The notes: a model not told the origin generated them from the sequence alone. Shown: positions 1 to 10,807, counted from the first letter of the stretch. The stretch: DNA of 64,000 bases from Cristatella mucedo (GCA_009760855.2 WPIO01000087.1:1555001-1619000), one strand, 5' to 3'. Program-made: numbers and translations.

Positions 1-117
1 AGGCTGGTCTGAAAAGCATGTGGCGGCGCACGCCGTCCTAAACAAGACATACGCGGGTGGGCGTCATTTCCTGCATATCCGCAGTATTGTGCAGCGTGGC
101 TGAGCATCGTGCCACCT

Positions 118-200
118 TCTCTTCTGACTCAATTCTATTAGCCGTGCCTTTAACCAACCTCAAGTCCTTTTGAGATTCCGCCTTTAGTTTGCGCTTCCTT
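118..200 (+). mobile_element. LINE-alpha C-terminal remnant
   Basis: A short stretch translates to a decayed version of the reverse transcriptase C-terminal tail seen in better copies (the part reading LTNLKSF then FS). It has an in-frame stop and no 3' end. It is an old fragment with no function expected. Confidence 0.4.
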
Positions 201-2107
201 TTCGTGTACCTTTATTTGGGAACCGGTCTTGTTTACGGAAAAATGCGATCGAGATAGTGGATTCGGTTCTCTTTAGGTGCTAATTGCGTTCTTTATTTTT
301 AATTACAGTATCACTATTATTATTAGCATCACTATTGTAGCCCTGAATGGGCTCCTGGCGATCTGAAGCCGGCCTTTACTATTCTATTCTGGGCTTACAT
401 CAAACGGAGCAGGCAGCTGATTAGGCTCGTTCGAGACACTGGCCAGAGTGACGCCAGCCATCTGCCTTCCAATGAGAGCATCTGAGAAAGATGTGGCCTG
501 CCGTTCGAGCGAGCTGGTGGCGAGGTCCAAATTGCAAGATGGCGGATACTGCAAGACAAGCATGTCGTCGCTTGTTTGTGAGATTCACCAAAAGCGGCAC
601 TTGATGAAGCAAGCGTAGCACAGCGGGCCAGCCGATTTTGTTTGCTGCCAGCACTGGGAAAGTCTACCCGCCGAAAGTTCTTGCTCGAATCGTAGCCTGG
701 GGGTCATCGAAACACGTGCAAGGATAAGCTGTCCTCACGATGCAGACGACGCTTTCTCCTCTAGAGCGAACGCGATTGAAAAGCTAGCCGCCGCTGGGAG
801 GCGCCTGGACGGCTTTGCAAACTGCTCGGATGTTGGTTCAGAATTGTACCTCATGTTTCTCTCTCGGCTATCGTAGCAATCAGCTTAACCGGGTCGCATA
901 TCTGCGTAGATGCACAAGTAGCACTCGAGAGACGGAGAATAGATCAAAAGGACATCCCGCTATCTGAGATGCATCTACTATCACCACTATCGCTCGAGCT
1001 CTAATCTGCCATTAGGATTTGCAAGCGAGGTGGTTCCAATATTCTTGGGTACATGCCGGCAGTTTCAAAGCTGGCTGCGAACGCTGCATGATATCGCTGC
1101 ATGATGTCACCTCCGTATCGAATTATATATTTACCTAGTCTGGCTGTTACTGGCGCTGAGACTTACCCTGGCTTATGCTAACCTAGATCAAAATCTGGCC
1201 GCTATTTCCCGCGGCAGCCAGTCATTGGAGCGCGAAAGTGGCACGCGTTACGTGCCACGAAGTTCGGCCACTTGCCACTTCCTGGTCGCTTTCGCTCAGA
1301 GGAGATAAGCCAGTGCCGCTGGCTCCGCTTCGGCCAATGCACCAGCCAATGGGTAGCAGGGCATTGACGACCTGCGTGCATTGACTATGTGCAGCGCATT
1401 GTTTTCGCAACCGGACGATCTAACGTTCTGGGCGACGAAAATTATTTTGACTCTATCAAGAGCGAACCCGCAGCCTGCTGAGAGACGTGATGGTGCCTAA
1501 AGTGCACGGGGGACCGTGCGTATTGTGGAAGGCTTCCGATACCGATGCCTTCCAACACGCGAAGGTCACGTGTATGTCCTGGGTATACAGCATTTTTGAA
1601 AGAGACAGGTTTGCTTAACAAGTTTGGAACCGAATCAAGTTTCTCTCTCTGCGTAATATAACATTGATTGCTCAGAGTCTGCATGCTTGGAGGGGCGAGA
1701 AAACACGACCAGGACTCGAGAAGCGCACGTCTAAGCTGCCAATCGAGTTACGAATAGGATCCACACAGGGCCAATGGCAAATGTACTTTTCTTGGATGCG
1801 GCCCTAAAATCATAATTCATCATCCACATGGGAAAGAATGGCTTATCAGAAAAAATTGAGGTACGAGATTGCCTCATGATTTGGCTAGGTCTGTATATAA
1901 TTGATCCTTCAAATGATGAGCTCCATAAGAGCTGAAATGGTAGAGTTTGCTGCTCACACTTTCCTGGATTGCAAGGTATTCTGAACACCCCAGAGCATGA
2001 CATAACATGACCTTTCTTATTATCGCTGAAAATCTTTCTTCGGCATGATCATACCCACGGTTGTCTTGCTGAATGTTCGGTTGCATGCATTTTATTTAGT
2101 AAAAAAG
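201..2107. other. Unique DNA, nothing recognised
   Basis: I see no long open frame, RNA gene or repeat here. The open frames present are all under about 90 codons and show no recognisable motif. Confidence 0.5.
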
Positions 2108-2228
2108 TATATAATTCATTCGCATAGTGCCCAAGAAATGATTTAATATCTATCCATGCGCTTTTCCTATGCCGCAGGTCTCGAGCCCTTGGATCTCGGT
2201 CGTTAAAAGGCAAGCACATTACCCACAT
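2108..2228 (-). mobile_element. SINE-B copy, diverged
   Basis: Read on the minus strand, this matches the SINE-B body and tail: a B-box-like GGCTCGAG region, a GCGC...AGATATTAAAT segment and a CACTATGCGAATGAATT end. Many substitutions mark it as old. The tRNA-like head is mostly lost on the 2228 side. Confidence 0.5.
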
Positions 2229-2740
2229 TACCACATAACACATTACCTTGAGCCAAACTAGGGCCACGTGTTTCACTGTTCTAAATCTAAACAGCGTTGA
2301 TTGAGAATAAGATTCAACTCGAGACATTGGCTGATCCGTTGTATGATGTAATGCAACTGTCCTTTTCGTGCCAATCCATTGAGTAAGCTGCTGCGGTGAG
2401 TGACGAGTCGAATTCATTCATACTACTTATTTCGGAGCTTAGCACGGATTTTCTTTTATTAACTGACTGACCAGCAAAAAAGTCGTCAGAAGAAAGTTGA
2501 AACGCTTTGCAGAAATCAGAGTCTCTCACCCTGATGGGATGGGCCGCAGCGAGACAGTTGCGTCGCCCTGATTTGGTACTTTCCTTAACGACAGCCCAGT
2601 GCTGGGGCACTTTGACCTATGCACGTCAGCAGTGTGCTGCTGCCTCGCAAGTGTAGTGAGTCAAAGGTCAATGACCACAGGTCAAGAGTAACCGAGGCCG
2701 AACAAAGCTAGAGCACAATAAAATGAAATAAATAATAAAT
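2229..2740. other. Unique DNA with hormone-receptor-like half-sites
   Basis: No gene is recognised. Four AGGTCA-type half-sites lie at 2613-2618 (TGACCT), 2665-2670 (AGGTCA), 2672-2676 (TGACC) and 2679-2684 (AGGTCA). The middle two form an inverted repeat with one-base spacing. Whether they bind a nuclear receptor is unknown. Confidence 0.25.
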
Positions 2741-2880
2741 GCTAGCTTATTTAACAGTCTCGTTTCTATAGCGGCAGAAGAGCCTTAGCGGCTCTCACCG
2801 CCACTTGCAGTTGGCACTAGAGGATCGCCCGCTGCAGGATTCGAACCCACGACCTCAGTCGTGAAGAGCGAGTAAAATAT
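2741..2880 (-). mobile_element. SINE-A copy, 5'-truncated
   Basis: On the minus strand it shows the SINE-A B box (GGTTCGAATCC), the GGCGATCC-like body, the AGCCGCTAAGGCTCTTCTG segment and the tail ending TAGCATTTATTATTTATT. The first part of the tRNA-like head is missing or unrecognisable towards 2880. Confidence 0.8.
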
Positions 2881-3912
2881 CACCAGGTTCATCTGAAGAT
2901 TGATGCCGATCAAATTTTCAACGCCCTCTTTAAGACCTGCGTTTAGAATGCCGATCTATTGCCGTTGCATGAAGCACGATCAATACGAAAAGCCTCGTTC
3001 TGTGGGCGTCTGGAGTCTCATAGAGAGCCTTGCGTGAAAGACTAGTTTGGTTTCCTGCTTAACCCACGAATGACTCTTAAGTGCATTCTTAGAGCTTGAA
3101 GCACCGTGTTTTCAATTGCTTCGACTGTACTTCTTTAATAGGTGACAGCGTTTAAATAGCCTGCCTAGCATTTCTTGCAGCAATGATTAAAAACACCTTC
3201 CGTAGCAATCCGCTTAAACGAACGGAAAATTGTTCAACCGCTGAAAATTCGATCTTCCAAGCCTTGCTACGCTCCATCGTAATGTAGCTCTGTACACTGA
3301 GGAGCCAGCGATCGTCTGGGAAAATCTGATTGGTCACACTGGAGAGGTGCAGCCCTGTTCACCGGTTACCCTTTCATTATATCGCTTGCCAATTTCACTG
3401 AATTGAATTGATTTAACTGAATGAATTTTAAACATCTTTTAGTCTACAAATAGCCAGTCTTTAAAGATATTCAGCAGTGCAACACCATGCAACGGCTCGG
3501 CTGCACGCGACCTGGAAATTTCGGTCAGGGTCCACAAGAAGAATTGCTAAGCTGGTCGAGCAGAAATTTTGGTTGCTTTACCTTGAGGAACCAAATTTGT
3601 TCAAGGTAACCAAAGTTCGGCAGTTTGAGATTGGCCTCAGGCTGAGAGCGCGTCGACGGCTCGTCGAGACGCCATCCCAGTCCTTGTCACGATTTAGTGA
3701 AAGAGCTCGATGTTAATCGATCGATTCCTTGTCGTTGTGCGGCCTCTGCTCTGTCCGGCCAGTCCGGAAGTGGGGGTCGGGCTCTTGCCGAATGATGCAC
3801 TGGGGAGACAATCTTCGCGGCACTGCATCGACCTGCGGACGATAGCAATCCTATGCGCATCGGAGTCGCTTGGAATGATAAGCATAGCCGGAACTGCAGC
3901 GCGGGCCTGAAC
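2881..3912. other. Unique DNA with one hairpin
   Basis: No gene is recognised. A 79-codon open frame at 3477-3716 (+) is unassigned and overlaps an imperfect hairpin at 3568-3614 (TTACCTTGA paired with TCAAGGTAA, extended by TTTGGT/ACCAAA), which argues against it being a real exon. Confidence 0.4.
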
Positions 3913-4070
3913 GTAATAATAGTAATAATAATTCATTTGTATAGCGCCCCAAGAGAACTTAATCTCTATTCAGGCGCTTCACACACGTGCCTCAGGGCTC
4001 GACCCCACGATCTCAGCCAGGCCTTGGTCGGGGCGAGCGCCTTAACCACTGGACCAAACCAGCTCGGCAC
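3913..4070 (-). mobile_element. SINE-B copy, nearly complete
   Basis: Read on the minus strand it begins GAGCTGGTTTGGTCCAGTGG, carries a B-box-like GGGTCGAGCCC, then the AGCGCCTGAATAGAGATTAA stem-loop body, GGGGCGCTATACAAATGAATT and an ATT repeat tail. The tRNA-like head supplies the internal polymerase III promoter. The tail is shared with LINE-alpha, which suggests that element's reverse transcriptase mobilised it. It is one of the best preserved copies in the window. Confidence 0.85.
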
Positions 4071-4400
4071 TCTCTGAACGAGGCCTTCGTCGCCTGCGAC
4101 GGGAAGCAGCGATGTCCTAGGACAGTCTCACCCACGCAGGGTAACGCTGCGGGTTACGTGCCGGCTGAGACGCCGGCCCCGTCGCACGGCGGCGGGGCCG
4201 GCACGTGCGTGCTGTCGGAAAGCTGCGATTCGAACCATTCGGATTATGGACTCCTGTCCTCGTTAATTAGCTGAGGTCAGAGTGCAGTTTAGGCTGAACT
4301 CAAACGAAATAAATTACCATCAGGTCAATAGCGAGCTCATTCATTCTCGCAAACAAGCTGGAAGTGAGTATCTCCGTATTCCGGTCGGTTCGCTCGTGCT
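4071..4400. other. Unique GC-rich DNA
   Basis: A GC-rich stretch with a short inverted repeat of GCCGGC type near 4160-4205. No gene is recognised. Confidence 0.4.
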
Positions 4401-4623
<223 letters not shown>

Positions 4624-4921
4624 ATATATAGCTATATATAGGCTATATATATATTTATAATATTTATATTTACTACATTTATAATTCGTTCGTCATTTGT
4701 CTTTTATTCTTATTTATTATAATGATATATATATATAGATGTGTGTGCGTGTATACTGGAGCTCACTGCATGTGGACTCGCTTCGCTGAGTCATAGTAGA
4801 ATTACATGTCTAATAATACACGCCACTCCCGGAATTACTGAACGCCATTTTGCCGCGTGACGGAGGGAAGGATGAGTGGACTTGCTCACTTTAATTAGTG
4901 TATATATATATATATGCACAT

Positions 4922-4959
<38 letters not shown>

Positions 4960-4980
4960 GTATACATATATTTATTTATA
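4624..4980. repeat. AT-rich DNA with TA and CA microsatellites
   Basis: Short TA runs continue to about 4740. A composite (TA)n-(CA)n-(TA)n block lies at 4898-4980. Between them is about 150 bp of unique DNA with no gene. Confidence 0.8.
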
Positions 4981-5348
4981 AAGGCGAGACTTTCGCGTTA
5001 GCTTGCAAAGAATAGCCCACTTGCAGCTCTGTTACTGAAGCGATTCTATCGCGACTTCTAGCACCTGGCCAGTCTGCGGATAAGCTCGGCGCGCACTCGC
5101 CGCAACGAACGGCCGAACGCCGGATGCAGTTGCTCGCAGAGCTGCTGGTCGCGCGGCCTCCTATTGAGGCCAGCTTGGCGTAGAGAGAAGGGATCGCTCG
5201 TGCCAGGCCGCGTCAGCGGAAGCAGACTCGGCGAGAAGCTGACTGACCGATCGGAAGCTGGCTGGCCGATCGTCTGGCACCGGGGAATGGAATAGAGAAC
5301 ATGAGCGGTCGTCGTTCGATTTATGCCAGCATCCGGTCGTTACAGTCG

Positions 5349-5350
<2 letters not shown>
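4981..5350. other. Unique GC-rich DNA
   Basis: The sequence becomes GC- and CpG-richer towards 5100. I cannot assign any open frame here to a family. Confidence 0.4.

Positions 5351-5393
<43 letters not shown>
5351..5393. repeat. (CT)n microsatellite
   Basis: An uninterrupted CT dinucleotide array of about 43 bp. Confidence 0.97.
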
Positions 5394-5394
<1 letters not shown>

Positions 5395-6295
5395 AGTTGA
5401 GCAATTGCTTGAGAGCGCAAGTACTACTTGCAGCCGATTGAGCGGCCACATTAGAGGCAGACGCGTTAGACGAACCTTCGGCGGCAGGCTGCCACCGCCA
5501 CTTGCAGTAGGCCTTGCACGATGGCTCGCCGCCAGACTCGATCCAAGCCCCTCTCCCTGTGTCGTCGAGTGCGCACCTGCCGCCCCCACCGGCTCTTAGC
5601 TATATCGATCGCAGCCGTGCTATGCCACCGTTGGCCTGCCGGCGCCAGCCCAGCGCTTCGAGGCTCCGAAGGATTCGTCCCGCCCCACGCCCCTGGTATT
5701 CGTTCGCGCGACCGACTAGCTTCTCCCATCGCGCTTTCGTTTCGTGTGAAAGACTTCAGGTCTCTAGTCACGTGCCCAGGCCCGTGCCTCCGCTGACAGA
5801 TATAAGCAGCGTTAAATTACCTGGAATCAACAAACGGGCCAGCGCTCCGACCTGACGCTGACCTCAGTGGCCGCGCGGCGGCGAGTGCCCTTTCTGACGC
5901 CTAGGCTCAGGTGCAGGGCAGTAGGTCTAGGATGGGTCCATAGGTTGAGAGATGCACGGTAAAGAAATTGAACCCCAAGACTTAGTCTTTCCAGGAACGA
6001 AAGCCGAGCAAGGTGACTCAAAGTTCTCGCATGCCTCAGGTGGAAGTTTCGTGGCGAAATAATTACAGCGGATGGTAATTTCTGCTCGAGGGTTTCCAGT
6101 GTTCTGTTCGGCTATTGAATTGAGAGGTTTTCAAAATTCCCTGCCTATTTGGGACTTGATTGAACATGTGCATGAGGCCACAAGCGTTAATAAAACGGAA
6201 ATATGGTCTGGCCTCAGTTTTTGGCCTTTTTACCTTTGCGTCGTGCGCTCAGATTGATGCTTTGCAGGCTGAGCAGTTAGTGTGTGCGCGCGCGC
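5394..6295. other. GC-rich unique DNA
   Basis: Several overlapping open frames of 60-113 codons on both strands (5400-5860) follow from high GC and few stops. None shows a recognisable domain. A promoter or first-exon region is possible but not supported. Confidence 0.35.
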
Positions 6296-6445
6296 CGAGC
6301 TGGCTTGGTCCGGCGGATAAGGTGCTCGCCCCGACCAAGTCTGGCTGAGGTAGTGGGCTCGAGCCTCGAGGCATATGTGAAGCGCCTAAATAGAGATTAA
6401 GTTCTCTTGGGGTGCTATACAAATGAATTGTATTTATTCTATTTG
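6296..6445 (+). mobile_element. SINE-B copy, nearly complete
   Basis: It begins GAGCTGGCTTGGTCCGG, has a B-box-like GGGCTCGAGCC, the AAGCGCCTAAATAGAGATTAA stem-loop body, and ends GGTGCTATACAAATGAATTG with a short A/T-rich tail. The head is tRNA-like. The tail resembles that of LINE-alpha. Confidence 0.85.
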
Positions 6446-6999
6446 CTTGCTTGAGTGGATGTATCCGGGACCAAGCAGGCCTTCGCGATCAGCATTTTCA
6501 AGTGGGCTATATTAGGCCACGGCGCAGGCTTTGGGTCCTGACCGACGCACGTGCGCTACGAAACGGCGGCAGAAGTCAGTGCAGTAAGCGCACGCGTCTC
6601 GTTTGCATTAGGTTAATAGGGTCGTGCGTTAACTCACCAGCCCGACGTTAGCTCAGTGTAGCGGGGTAGAGACGCAAAGCGGACATCAGCGCCGCGATGT
6701 CGCGGTATCGCTGTTTTCAAAACACACGACCGGAGGCACGTCGCGCTAATCGAGACTGGCCGGTTGCTTCTGCACTCAAAAAAGGTACTCGACGGCTTTT
6801 AAACCCTCGGCTTTGAATATCACCATCCTATTCCGTAGCGAATGCCGATTTATTATCAAGCGAACGGATGTTTATGTTTATGCAATTGCACATTGGAGGC
6901 TAACCTGCAACCAATGTACCTGATTTTGACGGTGACCACGTTACGATTGGGCGGCAGATGGGATGGGCGAGACCGTATGCTCTGCTACAGTAGGGAGTG
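6446..6999. other. Unique DNA, nothing recognised
   Basis: I see no gene, RNA or repeat of note. Confidence 0.45.
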
Positions 7000-7096
7000 G
7001 CCGTGATAGCTAGCCCATGAGGTAAGGTGCTCGCTCTTCACGACCAATGTCGCGGGTTCAAAGCCTGAAGTCGTGAGCGTTCCTTTATTGCCAACT
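7000..7096 (+). mobile_element. SINE-A head fragment
   Basis: A tRNA-like head (GTAAGGTGCTCGCTCTTCACG, then a B-box-like GGGTTCAAAGCC) is followed by the start of the SINE-A body (TCCTTTATTGCCAACTG). It breaks off at a run AAGTGGTG that also occurs in the adjoining LINE-alpha, so the junction carries microhomology. Confidence 0.6.
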
Positions 7097-7742
7097 GAAG
7101 TGGTGTGATGAGGTAACTGCGACGCTCATGACAAACAAGCCTAGCTGCCGAGTTTTGCACCAGCTTTGAGCACCTGATTGCACAGGCCGGTAGAGTGGCA
7201 AGCAGTGAGTTACAAAAGTTGAGTCGGGATGTCGCGAATGCACGGACCAATTTAGACGTGGTGTACCTGTCTCAACAAGCCCGAATTTTAGCAATGCTAT
7301 GTAGCTAAAAGTAGGAAAACTTGACTGTGGTGCTGATGTGGTCGTCTGATGAAAGGTCACTTTGGAACATGAAACCTAGATTTCGTGCAGATTCAAATGG
7401 AGAAATGCTGGCAGAGCCAAGTTTGAGCGTTAGCATTTCTTATTTCTGAAAATCACACTTGGTATACCCATAGCTAGTATGTTGGTTTTTATCACCAATC
7501 AATTTAGGAAAGTTTGCTGCCATCCATGTGCGGATGTCATCAATCGATGCAGCAAGGGAGCTGAGAGAATTTGACGTGCTGGAGAGCTGAGAGGGTTCGA
7601 AGCAAAGGTGCAACTGAGTGCCATCCGCATAAAAGTAAAAGCTTAGATTGTGCTTGGCAATCATATCGGCGAGAGGAAGAGTACAGACCGTGAAAAGAAC
7701 GGGACCGAGCACGGAGCCCTGAGGTACCTCATAATTCAAGTG
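7085..7742 (-). mobile_element. LINE-alpha internal fragment (RT palm and thumb)
   Basis: The minus strand encodes, in shifting frames, reverse transcriptase of a CR1/L2-like non-LTR element. At 7440-7739 are VPQGSVLGPVLF (motif B region) and YADGTQLHL, where the expected catalytic YADD has become YADG. At 7038-7250 are FATSRLNFCNSLLA and NSAARLVCHERRS of the thumb. The 3' end and tail are missing and the 5' end is cut at about 7742. The frameshifts, altered catalytic Asp and lost ends make it a dead fragment. Confidence 0.85.
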
Positions 7743-7924
7743 TTTCTTTGATGATCATTGTCCATTTACACATCAATACTCTGGATTCTCTCACTGAGAT
7801 AGGACCCGATGACGTTTTCGCTGTGATGACGTTTGTGCTTCGACGGCGGCTAATCTCATTGTTAGGGGAAACCTGCTTAGAGACTAAAAAGCCCCAATCT
7901 CAAAATGGCCTCGGCAAGCAGTTG

Positions 7925-8690
7925 TCTCCCATTGTATTTCTTTGGAAATTGTTTTTGTTCCAGAACGATTATTCACTAAAAGAACGCATCTGATCCAAGT
8001 GAATCAGCCTTCTTTCAGCTATGTAGTATAACAAAATATTGGGTAGGATTGGACAGGGATATCACAGCCCAGCCAGTCCATACATCTTTTACATCTCGTC
8101 TAGACCTCAGTGACTCACAACTTGCAGGAACTCCCCACCGCCCAAAAAATGCTGACCTTGAGTGCAAGACTCTGTAAGAAGGCTTGCTTGGTTTAAATGT
8201 AAGAAATTTCGCAATATAGCACTTCTCATTGACCTTCGCTGGCGCTACTAGGCACCGGTGTATCGAGTTTACAGTACTGTCGATACCGTTAATGTCACTG
8301 AATGCTCAATCTCCGCTAATCTATTAGAATTCTCATACCACCGGCATCTGTAACTCAATTCTTCTGGCTCAGACTCTAACCAGCCTCAAATCCTTCAGAG
8401 ACTGTGCCTTCAGTTTCACGCATGTGTTTAGCACATAATTTAGTGGATCCCTGTGATTCGTCCTTTATGTGCTTATGCGTGCTGACACTGTGCATGCTGC
8501 CACTAATCACACTTGCATGCTGACCCAGTGCATGTCACCGCTATGTTATTCTTGTTATTCATTAAGCATGCCACCACTAACCATTCGATCGTGCTTGCTT
8601 TGCAGCAAATTTCAAGTGCCTAGAAAGAGATTGAGTCCTTTGAGGGCGCTACGTTAAATGCATTTTTATTATCATTATTATTTAGTTCAA
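7925..8690 (+). mobile_element. LINE-alpha 3' part, degraded
   Basis: From about 7990 the plus strand translates to a decayed RT thumb (SAFFQLCSITK, then FTSRLDLSDSQLAG), followed by the C-terminal tail and the complete LINE-alpha 3' UTR. The UTR has the repeated GTGCTTATGCGTGCTGACAC and TGCATGCTGAC blocks. It ends with the AGTGCCTAGAAAGAGATTGAG stem-loop and an ATT-rich tail. The 7925-7990 part is a weaker match. Stops and frameshifts are frequent. Confidence 0.8.
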
Positions 8691-9324
8691 AGATCGCAAA
8701 TCCCAAAACTCAGTACTAACTGACATCACGACTCTTACTCTGTTTTGAAGACGTTTAACGGCTAAAAATACACTATTACAAATCGTGCTGCACTCACTCC
8801 ATCAGTTTATTTAAGTTCACCAATCGTCCAGCTCGTCCAGCGAAGCAAGCGCTTTCTGACACTTGAAGAGTTGTCCAAAAATCAAAGTTCTTACGAGTGT
8901 CGTATACGGAATACCGGTACGACCTGCTTCAGGTATATTAGCTTATTTATTCATCTTAGTGCAAAGGAAATGACATGCTAATGAGCCGCCAAATACTTGG
9001 CGCTCATTCCAGTCGGCATGCAAACAACTTGTCGATATGCAAACCACCTGCTGGCCTCAGCACTGTGTCACGAGAGCTAGCGCCTGAGAGGCCGGTTGCA
9101 CTAGTTTCGCTGAAATTTAGTGCCCCAACCACACTATTCGGTACTCTCGTACGTACCTATTACCGTCTCGTACGTGCCTATTACTATCTGTAGTGGCTGC
9201 CTCTGCTTCTTAAATTGGAATTCCCGCAGGGTGGACGGCCTTCATAGCAGGAGAGCGCACACGTCACATGTTTCCAGCAATTTCCCGAGCCCTACCTTGA
9301 GCTATTCCTTAAGTGCTGCTGTGA
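8691..9324. other. Unique DNA, nothing recognised
   Basis: No gene or repeat is recognised. The last 70 bp may already belong to the LINE endonuclease piece that follows. Confidence 0.4.
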
Positions 9325-9840
9325 ATCATGCTAGGTTATGGTCATCAGGACTACTATAACCCAACTCCTGTAGCCACTCGTAAATCGTGCCTTTGGAATG
9401 CACGTTCAATGTGTTATGACCTGATAACAATACAAAACAGGATTCTTGATGCCCCTCGATCTGTTCGGTTTAAAAATATATATATAATAGCTGTCTTAGC
9501 AGCCTCTTTGCATAGCGACAAAAGAACCGTAACGGCTATCACCGCCGCTTTTGGTGGCAATAAAGGAACGCCCGCTACACGAATCGAACCCACGATTTCG
9601 GTCTCGAAGAGAGTGCACCTCACCTCCTCCGCTATCACGTCTCAGTGGTTTGACAGAGACCTTTCTGGAATCGATAAACTACCCACCGTAACCGAAGCCA
9701 CCATTGTACTCCAAGGTCGACCAAAAATGGTTTAGGGGTAGACTTTATCGTGAATTCGTCCTTCAATTACAAACCACTTGCAGTTAACTCTAAGCGCGTT
9801 TTCAAAACTCCTTTGTTGAATCCCTCAAATGGCGAATTAC
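9325..9840 (+). mobile_element. LINE endonuclease fragment split by a SINE
   Basis: At 9380-9450 the plus strand reads LWNARSMCYDLITIQNRILD, which resembles the N-terminal start of the apurinic-type endonuclease in CR1/L2-like LINEs (LWNARS-type motif). After a SINE-A insertion (9472-9655) the frame resumes with a plausible continuation (LSGIDKLP, then SFNYKPLAVNSK). The family, whether LINE-beta or another, cannot be decided. The fragment has no RT domain attached. Confidence 0.45.
9472..9655 (-). mobile_element. SINE-A copy inside a LINE fragment
   Basis: The minus strand carries the tRNA-like head, the B box (GGTTCGATTCG), the GCC(A/G)CCAAAAGC body hairpin, the AGCCGTTACGGTTCTTTTGTC segment and a TATATA-rich tail at 9475-9485. 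Flanking GGTTT on both sides (about 9466 and 9647) is a possible target-site duplication. Confidence 0.75.
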
Positions 9841-10268
9841 CACTAGTAACAGTTTTCTGTTTTTTATATATGTACAAAGTCCTTCTTTATTTCAAACCTT
9901 CCGATTTCATTTTGACTTTGTGCACCAGCGATTCCATCCTTATGACGAGAAATTTTAAAATTTATTTCGAAGACCCCACTCGTATCCGTCATAGGTCGAA
10001 TTTCGCGAATCGGCTGATTAGTATTCTCTCCTGCCTCAAGCTCATGAACCCACTCACAACAATAGTCAAACACTCGAGCAAACATTATCCTGCTGTTGTA
10101 CGCTATCGTCTCCAGTAATCGCTACATTCTGGGCATCTAACCGCAAGTAGATCTCCTTTATTTTCAAGTTTTTGTCCGCTTCGGTATCCAAAATCATCTG
10201 ACAATCACAAACCTTAAGAACCTTGACCAAGATGCCGCGTCGACGAAATTTTCCTCCATTGCCGAGGC
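9841..10268. other. Unique DNA, unassigned open frames
   Basis: A 73-codon frame on the minus strand (9864-10085) and an overlapping 122-codon frame on the plus strand (9750-10118) are open, but neither shows a recognisable motif. The plus frame may carry the tail of the LINE endonuclease fragment. Confidence 0.3.
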
Positions 10269-10301
10269 CACTATGGTTACTATGGTTACTATGGTTACTA
10301 A
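10269..10301. repeat. 10-bp tandem repeat, three copies
   Basis: The unit CTATGGTTAC is repeated three times just upstream of a SINE-A copy. Confidence 0.9.
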
Positions 10302-10310
10302 GCTACTAGT

Positions 10311-10490
10311 GAGCCGTGATGGCACACTAGGTAAGGCGGTTGCTTTCACGACCTCGGTCCCGAGGTCGTGGGTTCAATTCCTGCAGTTGGCGATTCTTTA
10401 TCGCCACTGCAAGCGGTGGTGATAGCCGTAAAGGCTCTTCCGTCGATATACAAAAAGAGGCTGTTTAATCAGCTTGTGTTTTTATGTCCT
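10311..10490 (+). mobile_element. SINE-A copy, full length
   Basis: It starts GAGCCGTGATGGCACACTAG. The tRNA-derived head contains the perfect 11-bp inverted arms CACGACCTCGG and CCGAGGTCGTG (10347-10370) directly before a B box (GGTTCAATTCC). Next come the GGCGATTCTTTATCGCC and CCACTGCAAGCGGTGG body hairpins, AGCCGTAAAGGCTCTTCCG, and the end CTGTTTAATCAGCTTGTG. It belongs to the youngest-looking SINE-A subgroup, with 21294-21490, 47789-47975 and 63716-63898. Confidence 0.9.
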
Positions 10491-10807
10491 CCGGTCAATC
10501 TTCCCCCAACAGGTGGATTGCTACAGCGAGAAACTATCTAATGATGTGAAAAGGTTTGCTCCTCCGACTAAGACCGTAATCAGCCGTCACGATCAGATGC
10601 CCTCACGGCTTACTGTAGACAATAAGCAAGCAAGGAACACGAAGCACGCATTTCAGATAGCGCTCAAAAGATCTGGACTACCTGTCTATTAACTTTGATA
10701 ACTAGACTATTGGCGATCGTACTTATTCAACCTCGTCCAGCCCAAATCAGCTGGTGTGAAAACACAGTGTATTCACAAATGAACAATCCAAAAGTGGTTA
10801 TGTCGAC

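Noticed and set aside
5394-5860. Overlapping GC-rich open frames of 91-113 codons as a gene
   Set aside because: Frames are open on both strands at once, as expected from GC-rich sequence with few stops; no domain or splice pattern supports one of them.
7085-7742. A functional reverse transcriptase gene
   Set aside because: The catalytic YADD is YADG, frames shift, and both ends are missing. None of the LINE copies in the window joins endonuclease, RT and tail in one open frame.
7085-8690. Twin-primed LINE-alpha formed by the 7085 (-) and 7925 (+) pieces
   Set aside because: The two pieces overlap by about 70 codons in element coordinates and are separated by about 180 bp of unmatched sequence, so independent fragments are more likely.
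10311-10490. Genuine tRNA genes at the many GGTTCGAATCC B boxes
   Set aside because: All occur in dispersed copies that share a non-tRNA body and tail. The cloverleaf arms are not preserved and there is no acceptor stem closure, so they are SINEs.
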